Position numbers and translations under genes: made by a program. From positions 60,262-124,261 of the forward strand of contig NZ_VKDD01000007.1 in the NCBI RefSeq assembly GCF_007097525.1: 64,000 nucleotides of DNA. Direction: 5' to 3'. The notes beneath the pieces were generated by a model. That model was given only the letters and a program-made list of their open reading frames with translations, made no database searches and was not told where the DNA came from. Shown piece by piece: positions 34,269 through 43,704 of the stretch (the first letter of the stretch is position 1; each line of letters starts with the position of its first letter). The DNA is from Thalassomonas sp. M1454. Its GTDB lineage: Bacteria; Pseudomonadota; Gammaproteobacteria; Enterobacterales; Alteromonadaceae.

Positions 34269-37259
34269 ATGTTGCTTGAAGTCTCAACTTTAACAAAATA
34301 CTGGAATAAGATAATCGGTAAAACGATATCTGTTGAGCTTGATAGTACACAAATATCTGTCACTAAAAATGGAACATTGACGCAAATATCACTAAATGAT
34401 GTGAGTCATATTGAAGTGAAGGAAGGTTGGTTATCTAGCCAGCTAGTTATTTCAATTGATGATCAACCGCACATAGTGCTAAAAGGCTACAGTAGCACCA
34501 CTTTAAATGAATTTACTCAGCAGGCGATTCAACACTTAATAGCATTACTCGCAACAAGTGATCGCTGGCACGCCTTTGAGCAATCATTAGATATGCTCAA
34601 AAATAGAGAAGTCTATTTATCTAGCTCTGAATGGCAACCTATTGCTGATCTGCATCTACTGGTAACTAAGTTTTCCCGTTTAGGTATTCGGCCAGAAGAA
34701 CTTACTAATCCACTACAGCAACAAGTATTTCAAAGGGCACAAGCTTTATCAAAACAAGATGTGAGTGAGCTTGGGCGTGAGCTGCATAATCAAATGGTAG
34801 TCCCCATTTTATTAGAAAAACATTCAGTCTTTTTCGACACCGTTGAAAAAATGCCTCTTACCGATAAGCAAAGAATCGCTTGTGTAACCAATGACGATCA
34901 TAACTTGGTAATCGCAGGCGCTGGTACGGGCAAAACTGCCACCTTGGTTGGCAAAGCCGGTTTTCTGGTAGAAGCTAAAATAGCCAAGGCTGAAAATGTG
35001 TTAATGCTTGCATTTGGTAACAAAGCCGCGGCCGAAATGAACGAACGCATTAAAGAACGTATACCGACAGTGGGTGAAGAGTTTCAGGCGAGTACATTTC
35101 ATGCATTAGGTAATGAAATTGTCTCAAATCATATAAGTTATAAAAAAACAGTTACCCCATTTACAGATCAGCGCGCTAAATTTACTCAATTTTTAGATCA
35201 GTGCATTGAACAGAAGGCTGAAGAGGATGATCAATACAAGGCTCTACTTGTTCATTATTTTTCCAGCTTAGGAACCCCCGCAAAGTCTCAGTTAGATTTT
35301 GAAACAATTGACGATTACCATGAATTTTTATCTAGTTGCCGTTTAGTGACGCTTAATGGTGAATGGGTAAAAAGTGTTGGTGAGTTACGGGTTGCCAACT
35401 ACTTAGCCTTAAACGGTGTGAAGTATGAGTACGAAGCTAATTATAAGCACAATACCAAGAGTGTCGCGCGCAGGCAGTACCAACCTGACTTTTATTTACC
35501 AGAAGCGGATCTTTACATCGAATACGTCGGCCTGAATAAAAACTTTGAAACCGCTCCATTCGTCAACCAAGCACAATATATTGAAGGTTTGGAATGGAAG
35601 CGAGAGCTACACCGTTCAAAACGTACCAATTTGGTCGAGTTATATTCATACCAATTGACTGATGGTAGCCTATATAGAAATATTCGACAGGTATTACTTG
35701 ATTACAATGTTGCAGTAACGAAAACACCATTAGATGAAATTTTTAAAAAATTAAAGCGAGAAAACCAGACGCAGTGGCAAGGTTTTATTGAGTTACTCCA
35801 ACGCTTTCTTGGCTTATATAAAGAAGGCGGCTTTACCGTTGAGTCGCTTTTAAACGATATAAGTCCTGAAGTTTGTGATATTGAGCGTACCAAAGCGTTC
35901 TTGAATATCTTTACCCCTGTATTGGATCGTTATCAAGATCACCTTGAAGAAACAGACACTATTGATTTTAGCGATATGATCGCGTTGGCGGTGGATATCA
36001 TTGAGCAAGGTAAATTTTTTCATAGCTACAGTCATATTCTTGTTGATGAATTCCAGGATATTTCCAGTGGCCGCGCGAAGCTGTTGAAGGCTTTATTGGC
36101 ATCTAAGCCTAATATGAGGTTATTTGCTGTAGGTGATGACTGGCAATCTATCTATCGCTTTAATGGGGCTGATATTGCACTATTCACAGAGTTCAGCAAA
36201 AGCTTCTCTCCAGCGACTGCGGTTCCTCTCGATAAAACGTTTCGTTTTAACAACAAAATACACAATGTGAGCAGCCAGTTTGTTATGGCTAACCCTGGTC
36301 AGCTTAAAAAAACAATAACCACATATGCTGAAGTCGACACACCAGCGTTACGCTTAGTTGATATAAAAAATGATTTGCCTTCCCACAGTATTCTGAGTAT
36401 TAAAGAACAAAAGCAGTACGCATATTTGCACGCATTACAGCGTACGTTGAACACCTTTAACCGAAGCGCAGAGCAGAAAAGTAAGCGATTATCGGTGCTC
36501 ATTATAGGGCGATTCCGTCAAGAGAATATGATAATGCTTAATGGCATCGATTTTGATAAACACCCATTTGATAATCTTGATGTGAATTATGTCACTGCTC
36601 ATGCTAGTAAAGGGTTAGAAGCCGATTATGTTGTTGTTCTTGGCGTAGAGGTAGGCAGCTTCCCATCCTCAAGAGAGAACGATGAATTGATTGACCTAGT
36701 TTTGCCAAATAAAGAAAATTTCTTATATGCCGAAGAGCGACGCCTTTTTTATGTGGCACTTACGCGAGCAAAGCATTTTGTTTATGTACTTTTTGACTCC
36801 GATCAAGGGAGCCCGTTCTTAACCGAGATTAAAAAGTATGGTAGTAAACTCGTTGAAAACTTACGGGCAGGTTCGTTCGCTAGATGGGACTGTCCAAGCT
36901 GTAAGTCAGGTACCCTAAAGCCATTGCAAACTCGCGCCAACAAAACATTTTATAAGTGCTCATTGGCTCCCGCGTGTGAGCAGACTATGAATGCATGTAA
37001 ATACTGTAACTCCCCAATGCAAACACATGTCGAAGGGTTTAGGTATTGCCTGGGCTGTGGTGAAGTCGAGTTAGGTTGTTTACGATGTGGCATAGGTACC
37101 ATGGTTGCCAGACTTGAGAATGACCCGAATAGAGAAACTTTCTATGGCTGCAACCGTTTCCGGCGTGGAGCCGACGATTCGTGTGGCGAGAATATAAAAG
37201 TGGCTGAGTTTGAACAACGATATGAGGTTGCTAAACAAATGATAATGAACAAAGTCTAA
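34269..37259 (+). CDS. UvrD/HelD-type superfamily 1 helicase with inserted nuclease-like domain and C-terminal zinc ribbons
   Basis: The protein has 996 residues. A HelD-like N-terminal part (1-200) is followed by Walker A AGAGTGKTA (about 214-222). An inserted PD-(D/E)xK-like module (about 373-425: 'ELRVANYLALNG', 'QPDFYLPEADLYIEYVG') interrupts the helicase. DEFQD (about 593), 'GDDWQSIYRFNG', 'VTAHASKGLEADYVVVLG' and 'EERRLFYVALTRAKH' are SF1 motifs II to VI. The C-terminus (about 870-975) holds several Cys-pair zinc ribbons like those of topoisomerase I. It is 5 bases after mcrC and may feed or process DNA for the restriction complex or act with the OLD protein. Confidence 0.85.
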   Translation: MLLEVSTLTKYWNKIIGKTISVELDSTQISVTKNGTLTQISLNDVSHIEVKEGWLSSQLVISIDDQPHIVLKGYSSTTLNEFTQQAIQHLIALLATSDRWHAFEQSLDMLKNREVYLSSSEWQPIADLHLLVTKFSRLGIRPEELTNPLQQQVFQRAQALSKQDVSELGRELHNQMVVPILLEKHSVFFDTVEKMPLTDKQRIACVTNDDHNLVIAGAGTGKTATLVGKAGFLVEAKIAKAENVLMLAFGNKAAAEMNERIKERIPTVGEEFQASTFHALGNEIVSNHISYKKTVTPFTDQRAKFTQFLDQCIEQKAEEDDQYKALLVHYFSSLGTPAKSQLDFETIDDYHEFLSSCRLVTLNGEWVKSVGELRVANYLALNGVKYEYEANYKHNTKSVARRQYQPDFYLPEADLYIEYVGLNKNFETAPFVNQAQYIEGLEWKRELHRSKRTNLVELYSYQLTDGSLYRNIRQVLLDYNVAVTKTPLDEIFKKLKRENQTQWQGFIELLQRFLGLYKEGGFTVESLLNDISPEVCDIERTKAFLNIFTPVLDRYQDHLEETDTIDFSDMIALAVDIIEQGKFFHSYSHILVDEFQDISSGRAKLLKALLASKPNMRLFAVGDDWQSIYRFNGADIALFTEFSKSFSPATAVPLDKTFRFNNKIHNVSSQFVMANPGQLKKTITTYAEVDTPALRLVDIKNDLPSHSILSIKEQKQYAYLHALQRTLNTFNRSAEQKSKRLSVLIIGRFRQENMIMLNGIDFDKHPFDNLDVNYVTAHASKGLEADYVVVLGVEVGSFPSSRENDELIDLVLPNKENFLYAEERRLFYVALTRAKHFVYVLFDSDQGSPFLTEIKKYGSKLVENLRAGSFARWDCPSCKSGTLKPLQTRANKTFYKCSLAPACEQTMNACKYCNSPMQTHVEGFRYCLGCGEVELGCLRCGIGTMVARLENDPNRETFYGCNRFRRGADDSCGENIKVAEFEQRYEVAKQMIMNKV

Positions 37260-37330
37260 TCACGATAATCTTCAATCTATATATTGCTTCAAAAACACTC
37301 AATAGTTAGGTAAGTTACTAATAGACAAGT

Positions 37331-37353
37331 GTTTTGAAAACCAGTTTTCAAAC
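37331..37353. promoter_or_regulatory. Palindrome ahead of the OLD-type gene
   Basis: TTTGAAAAC, CA, GTTTTCAAA in the 130-base gap between helicase and OLD genes. It may be an operator, giving the last gene its own control. Confidence 0.35.
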
Positions 37354-37391
37354 CTTTATCACAAATATAGCTCAATTAAAGGACATGGATT

Positions 37392-39398
37392 ATGAGATTG
37401 GCGAAAGCAAGGGTACAAAATTATCGTAGCATTTTGGATACGGGAGAGTTTGAGGTAGAAGCTTTGAAAACAATTCTTGTTGGCCCAAATGAGGCAGGTA
37501 AAACCGTGATTTTACAAGCGCTTCAGCATCTAAATAAGCCTAGAGATATAAATGATCTTGAGCCACTAAGGGATTATCCAAGATCTAAATATAATGATAT
37601 TAGCACCGGTAAAACAACACCTGAGACTGTCACTGTCGTAACCGGGTACTTTGACTTAGATGCCGACGACAAAGCCTTAATACCAGTAGATTTTCATAAT
37701 TGCCAGTATAAATTAAAGCGTAAGTTGAATAACCAAGCTTACCATTCTTTATTGAATGGCCCGGAACGTCTTAAATACGAGGACTTAAAAAAAACATTGA
37801 TACGTATGTCATCACATATGGATAAACAATTTGAAGGTGAAAATAAAGAAGAGCGACCGACTGCGTCACTTAACAACATTTGTTCTACTTGGGATGACTC
37901 AAAAGTAATTGATGATGAAGCTGAGTCATTATTAGAAAAGTGGTTAAATGAAAATCTTGAATTTGTTGATGAGAGCAACAAAGCTGAAGATGAACGACAT
38001 ACAGAGCTTCTTAAAAAGATAAAATTCAATAAAAAGTATGATGAAGTTCTTTCCATTTTGGATAAAAGGACACCTATTTTTATTCTTTTTAATAATTATT
38101 TTAAAGTTAAACCTACTATTCACTTAGCACATTTAGCGCAACGCATAGAGCAAGACATCCTCGATGATGATTATTATGATTATGGTAATCAATGTTTACT
38201 GAAGTTATTAGGTTTTACAGCGAAAGAGCTCTCCGACTTAGGAGGTGCAAATAGTCCAAACGCGAATGATGATGTAGGGCTTAAGGAGTATAGAGACAAG
38301 CTTGATTCCAGAAGTTACCAATTAAATGCAGCGAGCGTTCAATTAACTAGAGAGATTCAATCAGTTTGGATGCCAAACCCGAATAGACCCGAAGCGGATC
38401 GATTAAAGGTTATCGCCGATGGTCAGTACCTTAAGGTGGTGGTTGAAGATGATCTAGGTGTCGAAATTGAATTAGATCAACGTTCTGAGGGGTTTCAATG
38501 GTTAGTTTCATTCTTCGTAGTGTTTTTCTCTGAAACAATGGATAAACACGAGAATGCAATTCTTCTATTAGATGAACCAGGTATGAGTCTTCATGCTCTG
38601 AAACAGCGTGACTTTAGGGACACTATTTCTAGGCTAGCCGCAAATAATCAAACGCTATTTACCACGCACTCGCCTTTCCTTGTTGGCCCTGGTGAACTTG
38701 ATATCGTCAGAGTCGTAGAAATGAAAGATAGATCTACAGGAACTAAAGTGCACACCACTCTTTCATCAGAAGACCCTGCTGGACTATTACCTCTGCAGGA
38801 GGCTCTAGGGTATGATTTGGCTAGTAGCTTATTTTCACAAAAGAAAAATTTGATTTTAGAAGGGTTAACCGACTACTGGTATATTGATGCAACCGCTGAA
38901 TTACTCCGAGCATCTACCTCTTCAAATCTTGACAGCAAGATAGCGCTTGTTTTTGCTAACACTGCTGGAAAAGTTGTCTATTACGCCACAATTTTGCATG
39001 CGCATAAGCTAAAGGTTGCTGCATTGCTAGATTCAGACGCCGCAGGAGATCAAGCTGCGCAACAAGAAGCTTTAGTACACACTCTTGGCAATAAGAGTAT
39101 TTTGAGAACCAAAGATTATTGCGCAACACCGAAAGCTGAAATTGAAGACTTGTTAAAAGATACTTTAGTCCAAGTGGCGAATGATGAATTTGGTGTCGAT
39201 GTATCTAAAACCGTGTTGGCTCAACCGGAGCGTTCCATTGTAAGTATCTTTACTAGTGAAATTGATGGATTTTCGAAATATAAATTAGCTAAAGCATACA
39301 TACGTTGGACTAGAAGTAATGATGCGAGTGCTTTAACGGAAACCGAGTTAAATTATTGGGGTAAGCTGATCTTGAGTATTAACAAAGCTTTAAAATAA
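37392..39398 (+). CDS. OLD-family ATP-dependent nuclease (AAA + Toprim)
   Basis: The protein has 668 residues. The SMC-like ATPase has Walker A VGPNEAGKT (about 30-38), Walker B 'AILLLDEPGMSLH' (about 390-402) and 'LFTTHSPFLV'. The Toprim part starts near 485 ('LILEGLTDYWYI', catalytic Glu) with 'LKVAALLDSDAAGD' (about 540-553, the DxD). OLD proteins are nucleases; the GajA protein of Gabija belongs to this family and pairs with a UvrD-like helicase. Here the helicase comes first and is much larger. It probably takes part in phage or plasmid defence. Confidence 0.9.
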   Translation: MRLAKARVQNYRSILDTGEFEVEALKTILVGPNEAGKTVILQALQHLNKPRDINDLEPLRDYPRSKYNDISTGKTTPETVTVVTGYFDLDADDKALIPVDFHNCQYKLKRKLNNQAYHSLLNGPERLKYEDLKKTLIRMSSHMDKQFEGENKEERPTASLNNICSTWDDSKVIDDEAESLLEKWLNENLEFVDESNKAEDERHTELLKKIKFNKKYDEVLSILDKRTPIFILFNNYFKVKPTIHLAHLAQRIEQDILDDDYYDYGNQCLLKLLGFTAKELSDLGGANSPNANDDVGLKEYRDKLDSRSYQLNAASVQLTREIQSVWMPNPNRPEADRLKVIADGQYLKVVVEDDLGVEIELDQRSEGFQWLVSFFVVFFSETMDKHENAILLLDEPGMSLHALKQRDFRDTISRLAANNQTLFTTHSPFLVGPGELDIVRVVEMKDRSTGTKVHTTLSSEDPAGLLPLQEALGYDLASSLFSQKKNLILEGLTDYWYIDATAELLRASTSSNLDSKIALVFANTAGKVVYYATILHAHKLKVAALLDSDAAGDQAAQQEALVHTLGNKSILRTKDYCATPKAEIEDLLKDTLVQVANDEFGVDVSKTVLAQPERSIVSIFTSEIDGFSKYKLAKAYIRWTRSNDASALTETELNYWGKLILSINKALK

Positions 39399-39422
39399 AA
39401 CTTTGAACTTTATACAATAATA

Positions 39423-39453
39423 GAGCGGCTTTATTTTTTAAGCCGTTTTTTAT
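39423..39453 (+). terminator. Terminator of the defence operon
   Basis: GCGGCTT, TATTTTTT, AAGCCG followed by TTTTTT, 25 bases after the OLD gene. Confidence 0.85.
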
Positions 39454-39560
39454 TAAGTGAAAGACATTCTCTTACCGAAAGACATTTCCCACACATTCCC
39501 CATATGAATTAACGACTGAAAATTTTTGTAAGACATAGACCATTTATTTTATGAGGAGTT

Positions 39561-39614
39561 ATGATTATGGTAGTAAAATCAATGACTTTAGCATTACTAT
39601 TTGCCTGGCTATAA
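39561..39614 (+). CDS. Possible 17-residue peptide
   Basis: GAGGAG precedes ATG; the product MIMVVKSMTLALLFAWL is wholly hydrophobic. It resembles small toxic or leader peptides in size, but may be chance. Confidence 0.2.
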   Translation: MIMVVKSMTLALLFAWL

Positions 39615-39706
39615 AATTGACTTGTTACCCCCTAAGCAGCTTAAAAGATTAAAGCAAGCTAGACGCTTGCTTTAAAAGAGATCGAATACATAATCTACAT
39701 ATGGGG

Positions 39707-39943
39707 TTAACTCTTTACTTCTACACTCAACATAATTGCAGCCTCCTCTGTTTGTCGTTTCTTATTTTGCTTTACCACAGCCACTCTGATTTTTCTTACG
39801 TTGTTCATCATCAATGATTTCCAGCTTCGAATTGTTGAGTGTTCAACATCGAACTCTTCAAGCAACTGCTCTTGAGTGATGGCTCCCGTTGTGAAAAGGA
39901 TGGCAAACGCCACTTGTTCAACTTCGTCATAATTTCGTTTCAT
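39707..39943 (-). CDS. Small helix-turn-helix protein
   Basis: The protein has 78 residues: MKRNYDEVEQVAFAILFTTGAITQEQLLEEFDVEHSTIRSWK..., a helix-turn-helix with recognition helix around 'VEHSTIRSWKSLMM', followed by a basic part (RKIRVAVVKQNKKRQ). Such small proteins are common regulators in islands. It is convergent to the defence operon, and its own site (AGTAAAA before ATG) is weak. The family name is unknown. Confidence 0.55.
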   Translation of the reverse strand: MKRNYDEVEQVAFAILFTTGAITQEQLLEEFDVEHSTIRSWKSLMMNNVRKIRVAVVKQNKKRQTEEAAIMLSVEVKS

Positions 39944-40064
39944 TTTTACTACCTCATTTATTATTGGATAGGGCTAAGGTAATAACTTTGATTTGCTGTG
40001 TGGGGCAAAAGGAGATGTATTATGGGGTGGTTTTGAGGGTGATGAAATAAGTTTTGCCGCCGGA

Positions 40065-40688
40065 TTATGGCGGCTTTTTAGTTGGGGTAGGGCGGAACAT
40101 AGTCACGGTTCCTGGTTGTTCTAACTTAGGAGAGCTGCTGTCTTTCATTATCCGCCTAAAGGTAAGTTGCCAGTCAGGGGGAATATATTTACTTGGCATG
40201 GCGGCTTCTATCTTGGATGGTTGATACTCTTTGTGAAAAACACAGAGTTCATTTGATCCTTGCATGTTTACTTGCTTGCCGTCGTCACAATGAGCAAGCC
40301 TTAGTTTACGCTTGTTACTGTATTTAATTTCAACGAGAGATACGCGACTGACTTTGAACTCATCACTAAAAGGGGGAGAGCTCACGATGTAATGCACCTG
40401 CTGCCAATCAACATCCCAAATATTTACCGGCAAGAACCGCATTCTGAAGTGTATATCAAGAAGTAGCTTCGGATATGCTATGAAATCTAGGGAGATATAA
40501 TATAGTATCGTATGGAGTTGCGATATTACGTTTTCGTAGTTGGCACAGCTTATCCCCATTGGGTAGAAAAAGTCTCCGCCTTTCAACCTGTGATAACACC
40601 GCCTATAGTAACTAGAACACTCCGTATGCAACCTAATGAGGTCATGCTCTTTGGGTTGGTTATAAATTTTTATTAACTTATCTTTCAT
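40065..40688 (-). CDS. Hypothetical protein of the island
   Basis: About 207 residues from ATG 40688, which follows GGAGAG very closely; a TTG at 40706 is an alternative start without a visible site. The sequence is rich in Tyr, His and Cys ('HTECSSYYRRCYHRLKGGD', 'MGISCANYENVISQLH') with a Pro-rich tail. No known domain is seen. The stop codon lies in a hairpin (GCCGCC/GGCGGC) that may terminate it. Location near two integrases suggests it is island cargo. Confidence 0.5.
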   Translation of the reverse strand: MKDKLIKIYNQPKEHDLIRLHTECSSYYRRCYHRLKGGDFFYPMGISCANYENVISQLHTILYYISLDFIAYPKLLLDIHFRMRFLPVNIWDVDWQQVHYIVSSPPFSDEFKVSRVSLVEIKYSNKRKLRLAHCDDGKQVNMQGSNELCVFHKEYQPSKIEAAMPSKYIPPDWQLTFRRIMKDSSSPKLEQPGTVTMFRPTPTKKPP

Positions 40689-40706
40689 CTCTCCAAAGTA
40701 ACTCAA

Positions 40707-41131
40707 CCGCGCGCACTGTCAAAAATCAGATGAGTATTATTCTGCTTATTATTCCTCGCAGTATGACGGTGACTCTGCGATAAGGGAGATGTGATGACTT
40801 GAATATGTTTCTGCAACTACTTGCAGAGATTGTGTTAAGTAATGCTTGTAGATGACGCAAGGAGGTTAATAACATGCAGATGTTTCAGCGAGAACTTGCT
40901 GATTGTCAGTTATGAGTTGGACGCATACTACTATTGTGAGAAGTGCTTCCTGCGAGTCCTTGCTGAACAATGTTATTAATGAATATACTTAGAGGTTGTG
41001 GGCAATACTTAATCGAGCCGTTTTTGTTGTGAGACGTACCGCCAAGTTAGCGGTACGTTGTTTAAAATAATGGCCTAGCCAAGAGTTTACAAGTAAAAGT
41101 TTTAATAGGAGATGAACTCTCCTATTTATAA
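40707..41131. other. Gene-free stretch with a stable hairpin
   Basis: No gene is seen in 425 bases. ACGTACCGC, CAAGTTA, GCGGTACGT near 41034-41058 is a stable hairpin that could terminate transcription or be a site for the neighbouring integrases. Confidence 0.5.
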
Positions 41132-42271
41132 CTACTTCTCGTCTTCCTCATCAAAAAAGTCATCGTTAGCCGCGGATGCATTAAATTGCTTTTCAAGTTT
41201 ATCAGCCACGGTTTTTAGATCCTTATGAATGTAGTGTTTGCGCATTACTCTGCTATTTTCTGAGTGTCCACTTACCTTAGAAATTTCTGCGCAAGTAAAC
41301 CCTTTATCATCCAACTCCGTAATTAAGGTTGTGCGAAAGTCACGAAATTGTAGGTCATCGATTTTTAGTGCTTTGAATATACGTCTAAAACCAGAAGATA
41401 CGGAGTTCATATTGTATGGGAATATTTTACCTGTGGTAATAGGTAGGCTTTCTATTAAACTTCTAGCCACAGGAGTCACCGCCAATAAATCACGTCCTTC
41501 TTTATTGTCTTTTCTGTTTTGGTGTCGAGTAAGTTTGATTATCTTGCCGTCTTCTAAAATATCCGCCTGCTGAAAGCGGCCAATTTGTCCACGACGAGAG
41601 CCTTGGCTTATCGCAAACTTCAAAATTTTAGAATAAGGTATCTTAACTCGAGGGCTCTTTTCGAACTTGATGCATTTATTAAGGATCTTCTTGTATTCCT
41701 CTTTTGTTACTTTGCGGTCGCGTACAGATGACACATCAATTAGCTTATCTTTTCTTAGCGTTTTTCTCGCCTCTAGGACACATGCATTCGAAGCTTTGAT
41801 ATTGGTCACCGTATAGGCACTGTCTAAAACACTGCTAAGTATTGATAAATACCAAGCAACAGTCGCAGGTCCTCTGCCTTTTTTTTGGGATAGTTCGATC
41901 GCCAATTGATAAATATGGTTAGGTGTAAGGTCTTTCACTTTGACTTGAGCAATTGCCGTCTTACTCGTTGTATTGATTAAAGTTGTCTCTGACTCTTTAA
42001 GGGATTCACCTTTTGCACTTTTATATGCGTTGAACAACTGTAGTACTGTTTTAGAACAACCTACAATTGGTTCAAGTGGCAATCCTTCATCAAAATTAAA
42101 CCTAATTGTGACATTCCACTTATAGGCGTCATTTTTACAACTAAAGGTTTTTGAATGTTCTTCAACAACTTTACCATGTTGAGTAATTCGAGTTCTTGCG
42201 CGAAAGCTAGTTGCGTTTTTCCCGTGATAAGCCTCTATGTATTGCTTTATTCGTTTTGTAACTGGTGTCAT
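41132..42271 (-). CDS. Tyrosine integrase, distal of a tandem pair
   Basis: This 379-residue phage-integrase-family protein has an N-terminal arm-type DNA-binding part, a core-binding domain (about 80-180) and a catalytic domain (about 190-365). Visible active-site parts: Arg in SQGSRRGQIG, Lys in RKDNKEG, 'FRDFRTTL' where the first His of HxxR is Arg, His in SGHSENSR, and Tyr in RKHYIH. It is the second of two integrases transcribed away from dusA. The altered HxxR may lower activity or be a family variant. Confidence 0.85.
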   Translation of the reverse strand: MTPVTKRIKQYIEAYHGKNATSFRARTRITQHGKVVEEHSKTFSCKNDAYKWNVTIRFNFDEGLPLEPIVGCSKTVLQLFNAYKSAKGESLKESETTLINTTSKTAIAQVKVKDLTPNHIYQLAIELSQKKGRGPATVAWYLSILSSVLDSAYTVTNIKASNACVLEARKTLRKDKLIDVSSVRDRKVTKEEYKKILNKCIKFEKSPRVKIPYSKILKFAISQGSRRGQIGRFQQADILEDGKIIKLTRHQNRKDNKEGRDLLAVTPVARSLIESLPITTGKIFPYNMNSVSSGFRRIFKALKIDDLQFRDFRTTLITELDDKGFTCAEISKVSGHSENSRVMRKHYIHKDLKTVADKLEKQFNASAANDDFFDEEDEK

Positions 42272-42426
42272 TTCTTTTATCCTGTTTTTTCAACCAGTCA
42301 CCTATTGTTAGCACTTTTGCTTTTTAGTCTATTATGAAGGGGTCGGGTTAACGTCGTTTTCAGACGATGGAGAGGTCGGAGGAGAGGCAGTGTTTTACGT
42401 GATACATAAAACACTGTTGTACGCTA
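42272..42426 (-). terminator. Gap between the integrases with a hairpin
   Basis: GTGTTTTA ... TAAAACAC near 42391-42415 follows the upstream integrase on the minus strand and may end its transcript. Confidence 0.4.
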
Positions 42427-43539
42427 TTATTTTTGATCGTTTTTAGTCAGCTCAAGTGCGACGAGAGATTCAGGTTTAATCGATACGTAAATGTTGTGCA
42501 AAACTTTAAGATCTTTGTGACCACTGACGGCCGCGACATGAGGGAGAGGGAAGCCTTTTTCTATTAAGCGGCTGCAGCCCTCTCTGCGCAGATCATGGTA
42601 GCGTAGTTCTTCAATACCAATATTCCTCACCACTCTTCTAAAGCCTGTAGCCACACTTTTGGGGTTATAAGGAAAAATGTACTTACCACTCTTTGGCTGT
42701 TTTTCGATGATTTGCAATGCTCTCCCATTACCGAGTAGCGGTAATAACATATTGTTTCCTTGCTTTTGTGTTGGATGTTTTCTGTCAATCACTTGGATCA
42801 CGGATCGTTCTGGTATTAGATTTTTCCATTCAAGCTGGCAAAGCTCAGAGACTCTAAGGCAGGTTAAAATCGACATCTCGTACAAGTCGGCATAAGGGAT
42901 TTTTGTTCTACTTTTCGACTGGTATTTGATCAAGGCTTCTAAAATGAACTCATATTCGTTCTCTTTTAGCCTGCGCTGTCGTTGGTTTGAGCGCGCAATC
43001 AGTTGTAAGCGTTTCATTGTTGGGTAGGACTCTATAATAGGTGTGTCGTCAATGTTTATTGCAAACATACTTTTGGTATGAAACAAAACTGTGCGTATAA
43101 AAGAAATGTCCATAGCAACAGTTTGTGGTTGTGGCCTGTTAGATGAGCTTAAACGATCGTAACAAAAGTCGATAATATGACTCGAAGATAATTCACATAG
43201 TTTTGTTTGCGACAGTCGGTATTTACTTACTTGTAGTAATGAATACTCTGCAGTTCTACCTAAAGGCTTATTCGATTGGTTTACCTTATCGATATATTTT
43301 CTAATCAAATCGCCAAACGTTAACTGATTTAATGGGTTTTCTGATTGGGCAACACCATGTTCAATGTCGTGTATGAGATCTTTTGCCCACTTAGTTGCTG
43401 CTGACTTGACATTAAACGTTTTAGTTTTGTTGAAAAGCACCTTACCATTTTGTTTGTCTCTGACCGTGACTTGGTAGCGTGTTGTCGTCTTTCTATCTTT
43501 AGTGTTCTTTACAACTTTTTTTATGGTAAAATACGCCAT
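42427..43539 (-). CDS. Tyrosine integrase adjacent to dusA
   Basis: The protein has 370 residues. Catalytic parts: Arg in TCLRVSELCQ, Lys in IDRKHPTQK, HxxR in YHDLRREG, His in SGHKDLK, and Tyr in NIYVSI. The N-terminus (YFTIKKVVKNTKDRKTTTRYQVTV) looks like an arm-binding domain. The gene starts about 165 bases before dusA and reads away from it, the arrangement of integrases that insert islands at the 5' end of dusA. It probably inserted this island. Confidence 0.9.
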   Translation of the reverse strand: MAYFTIKKVVKNTKDRKTTTRYQVTVRDKQNGKVLFNKTKTFNVKSAATKWAKDLIHDIEHGVAQSENPLNQLTFGDLIRKYIDKVNQSNKPLGRTAEYSLLQVSKYRLSQTKLCELSSSHIIDFCYDRLSSSNRPQPQTVAMDISFIRTVLFHTKSMFAINIDDTPIIESYPTMKRLQLIARSNQRQRRLKENEYEFILEALIKYQSKSRTKIPYADLYEMSILTCLRVSELCQLEWKNLIPERSVIQVIDRKHPTQKQGNNMLLPLLGNGRALQIIEKQPKSGKYIFPYNPKSVATGFRRVVRNIGIEELRYHDLRREGCSRLIEKGFPLPHVAAVSGHKDLKVLHNIYVSIKPESLVALELTKNDQK

Positions 43540-43569
43540 TATTTTGCTCCGATACTCTCTGTTTTGGTA

Positions 43570-43616
43570 GGCCTATTTCGGGCCTGATAGTTAAAAAAGG
43601 CCTATTTCGGGCCTGA
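43570..43616 (+). repeat. Two 18-bp direct repeats between integrase and dusA
   Basis: GGCCTATTTCGGGCCTGA at 43570-43587 and again, identical, at 43599-43616. Repeats of this size and place suit integrase arm-binding sites at an attachment end; the function is inferred. Confidence 0.7.
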
Positions 43617-43704
43617 AAACTGATATTTTTGTGAGTAGTTTGGGTTTTGTTGATTTACAGGGTAGGTTGTTAAAACCCTTTGTTTATAAGGTTTGTAGCC
43701 AAAA

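Noticed and set aside
34269..39398. Helicase and OLD genes as a standard Gabija system
   Set aside because: Gene order is reversed, the helicase is about twice as long and carries a nuclease insert and zinc ribbons, and both sit behind mcrBC.
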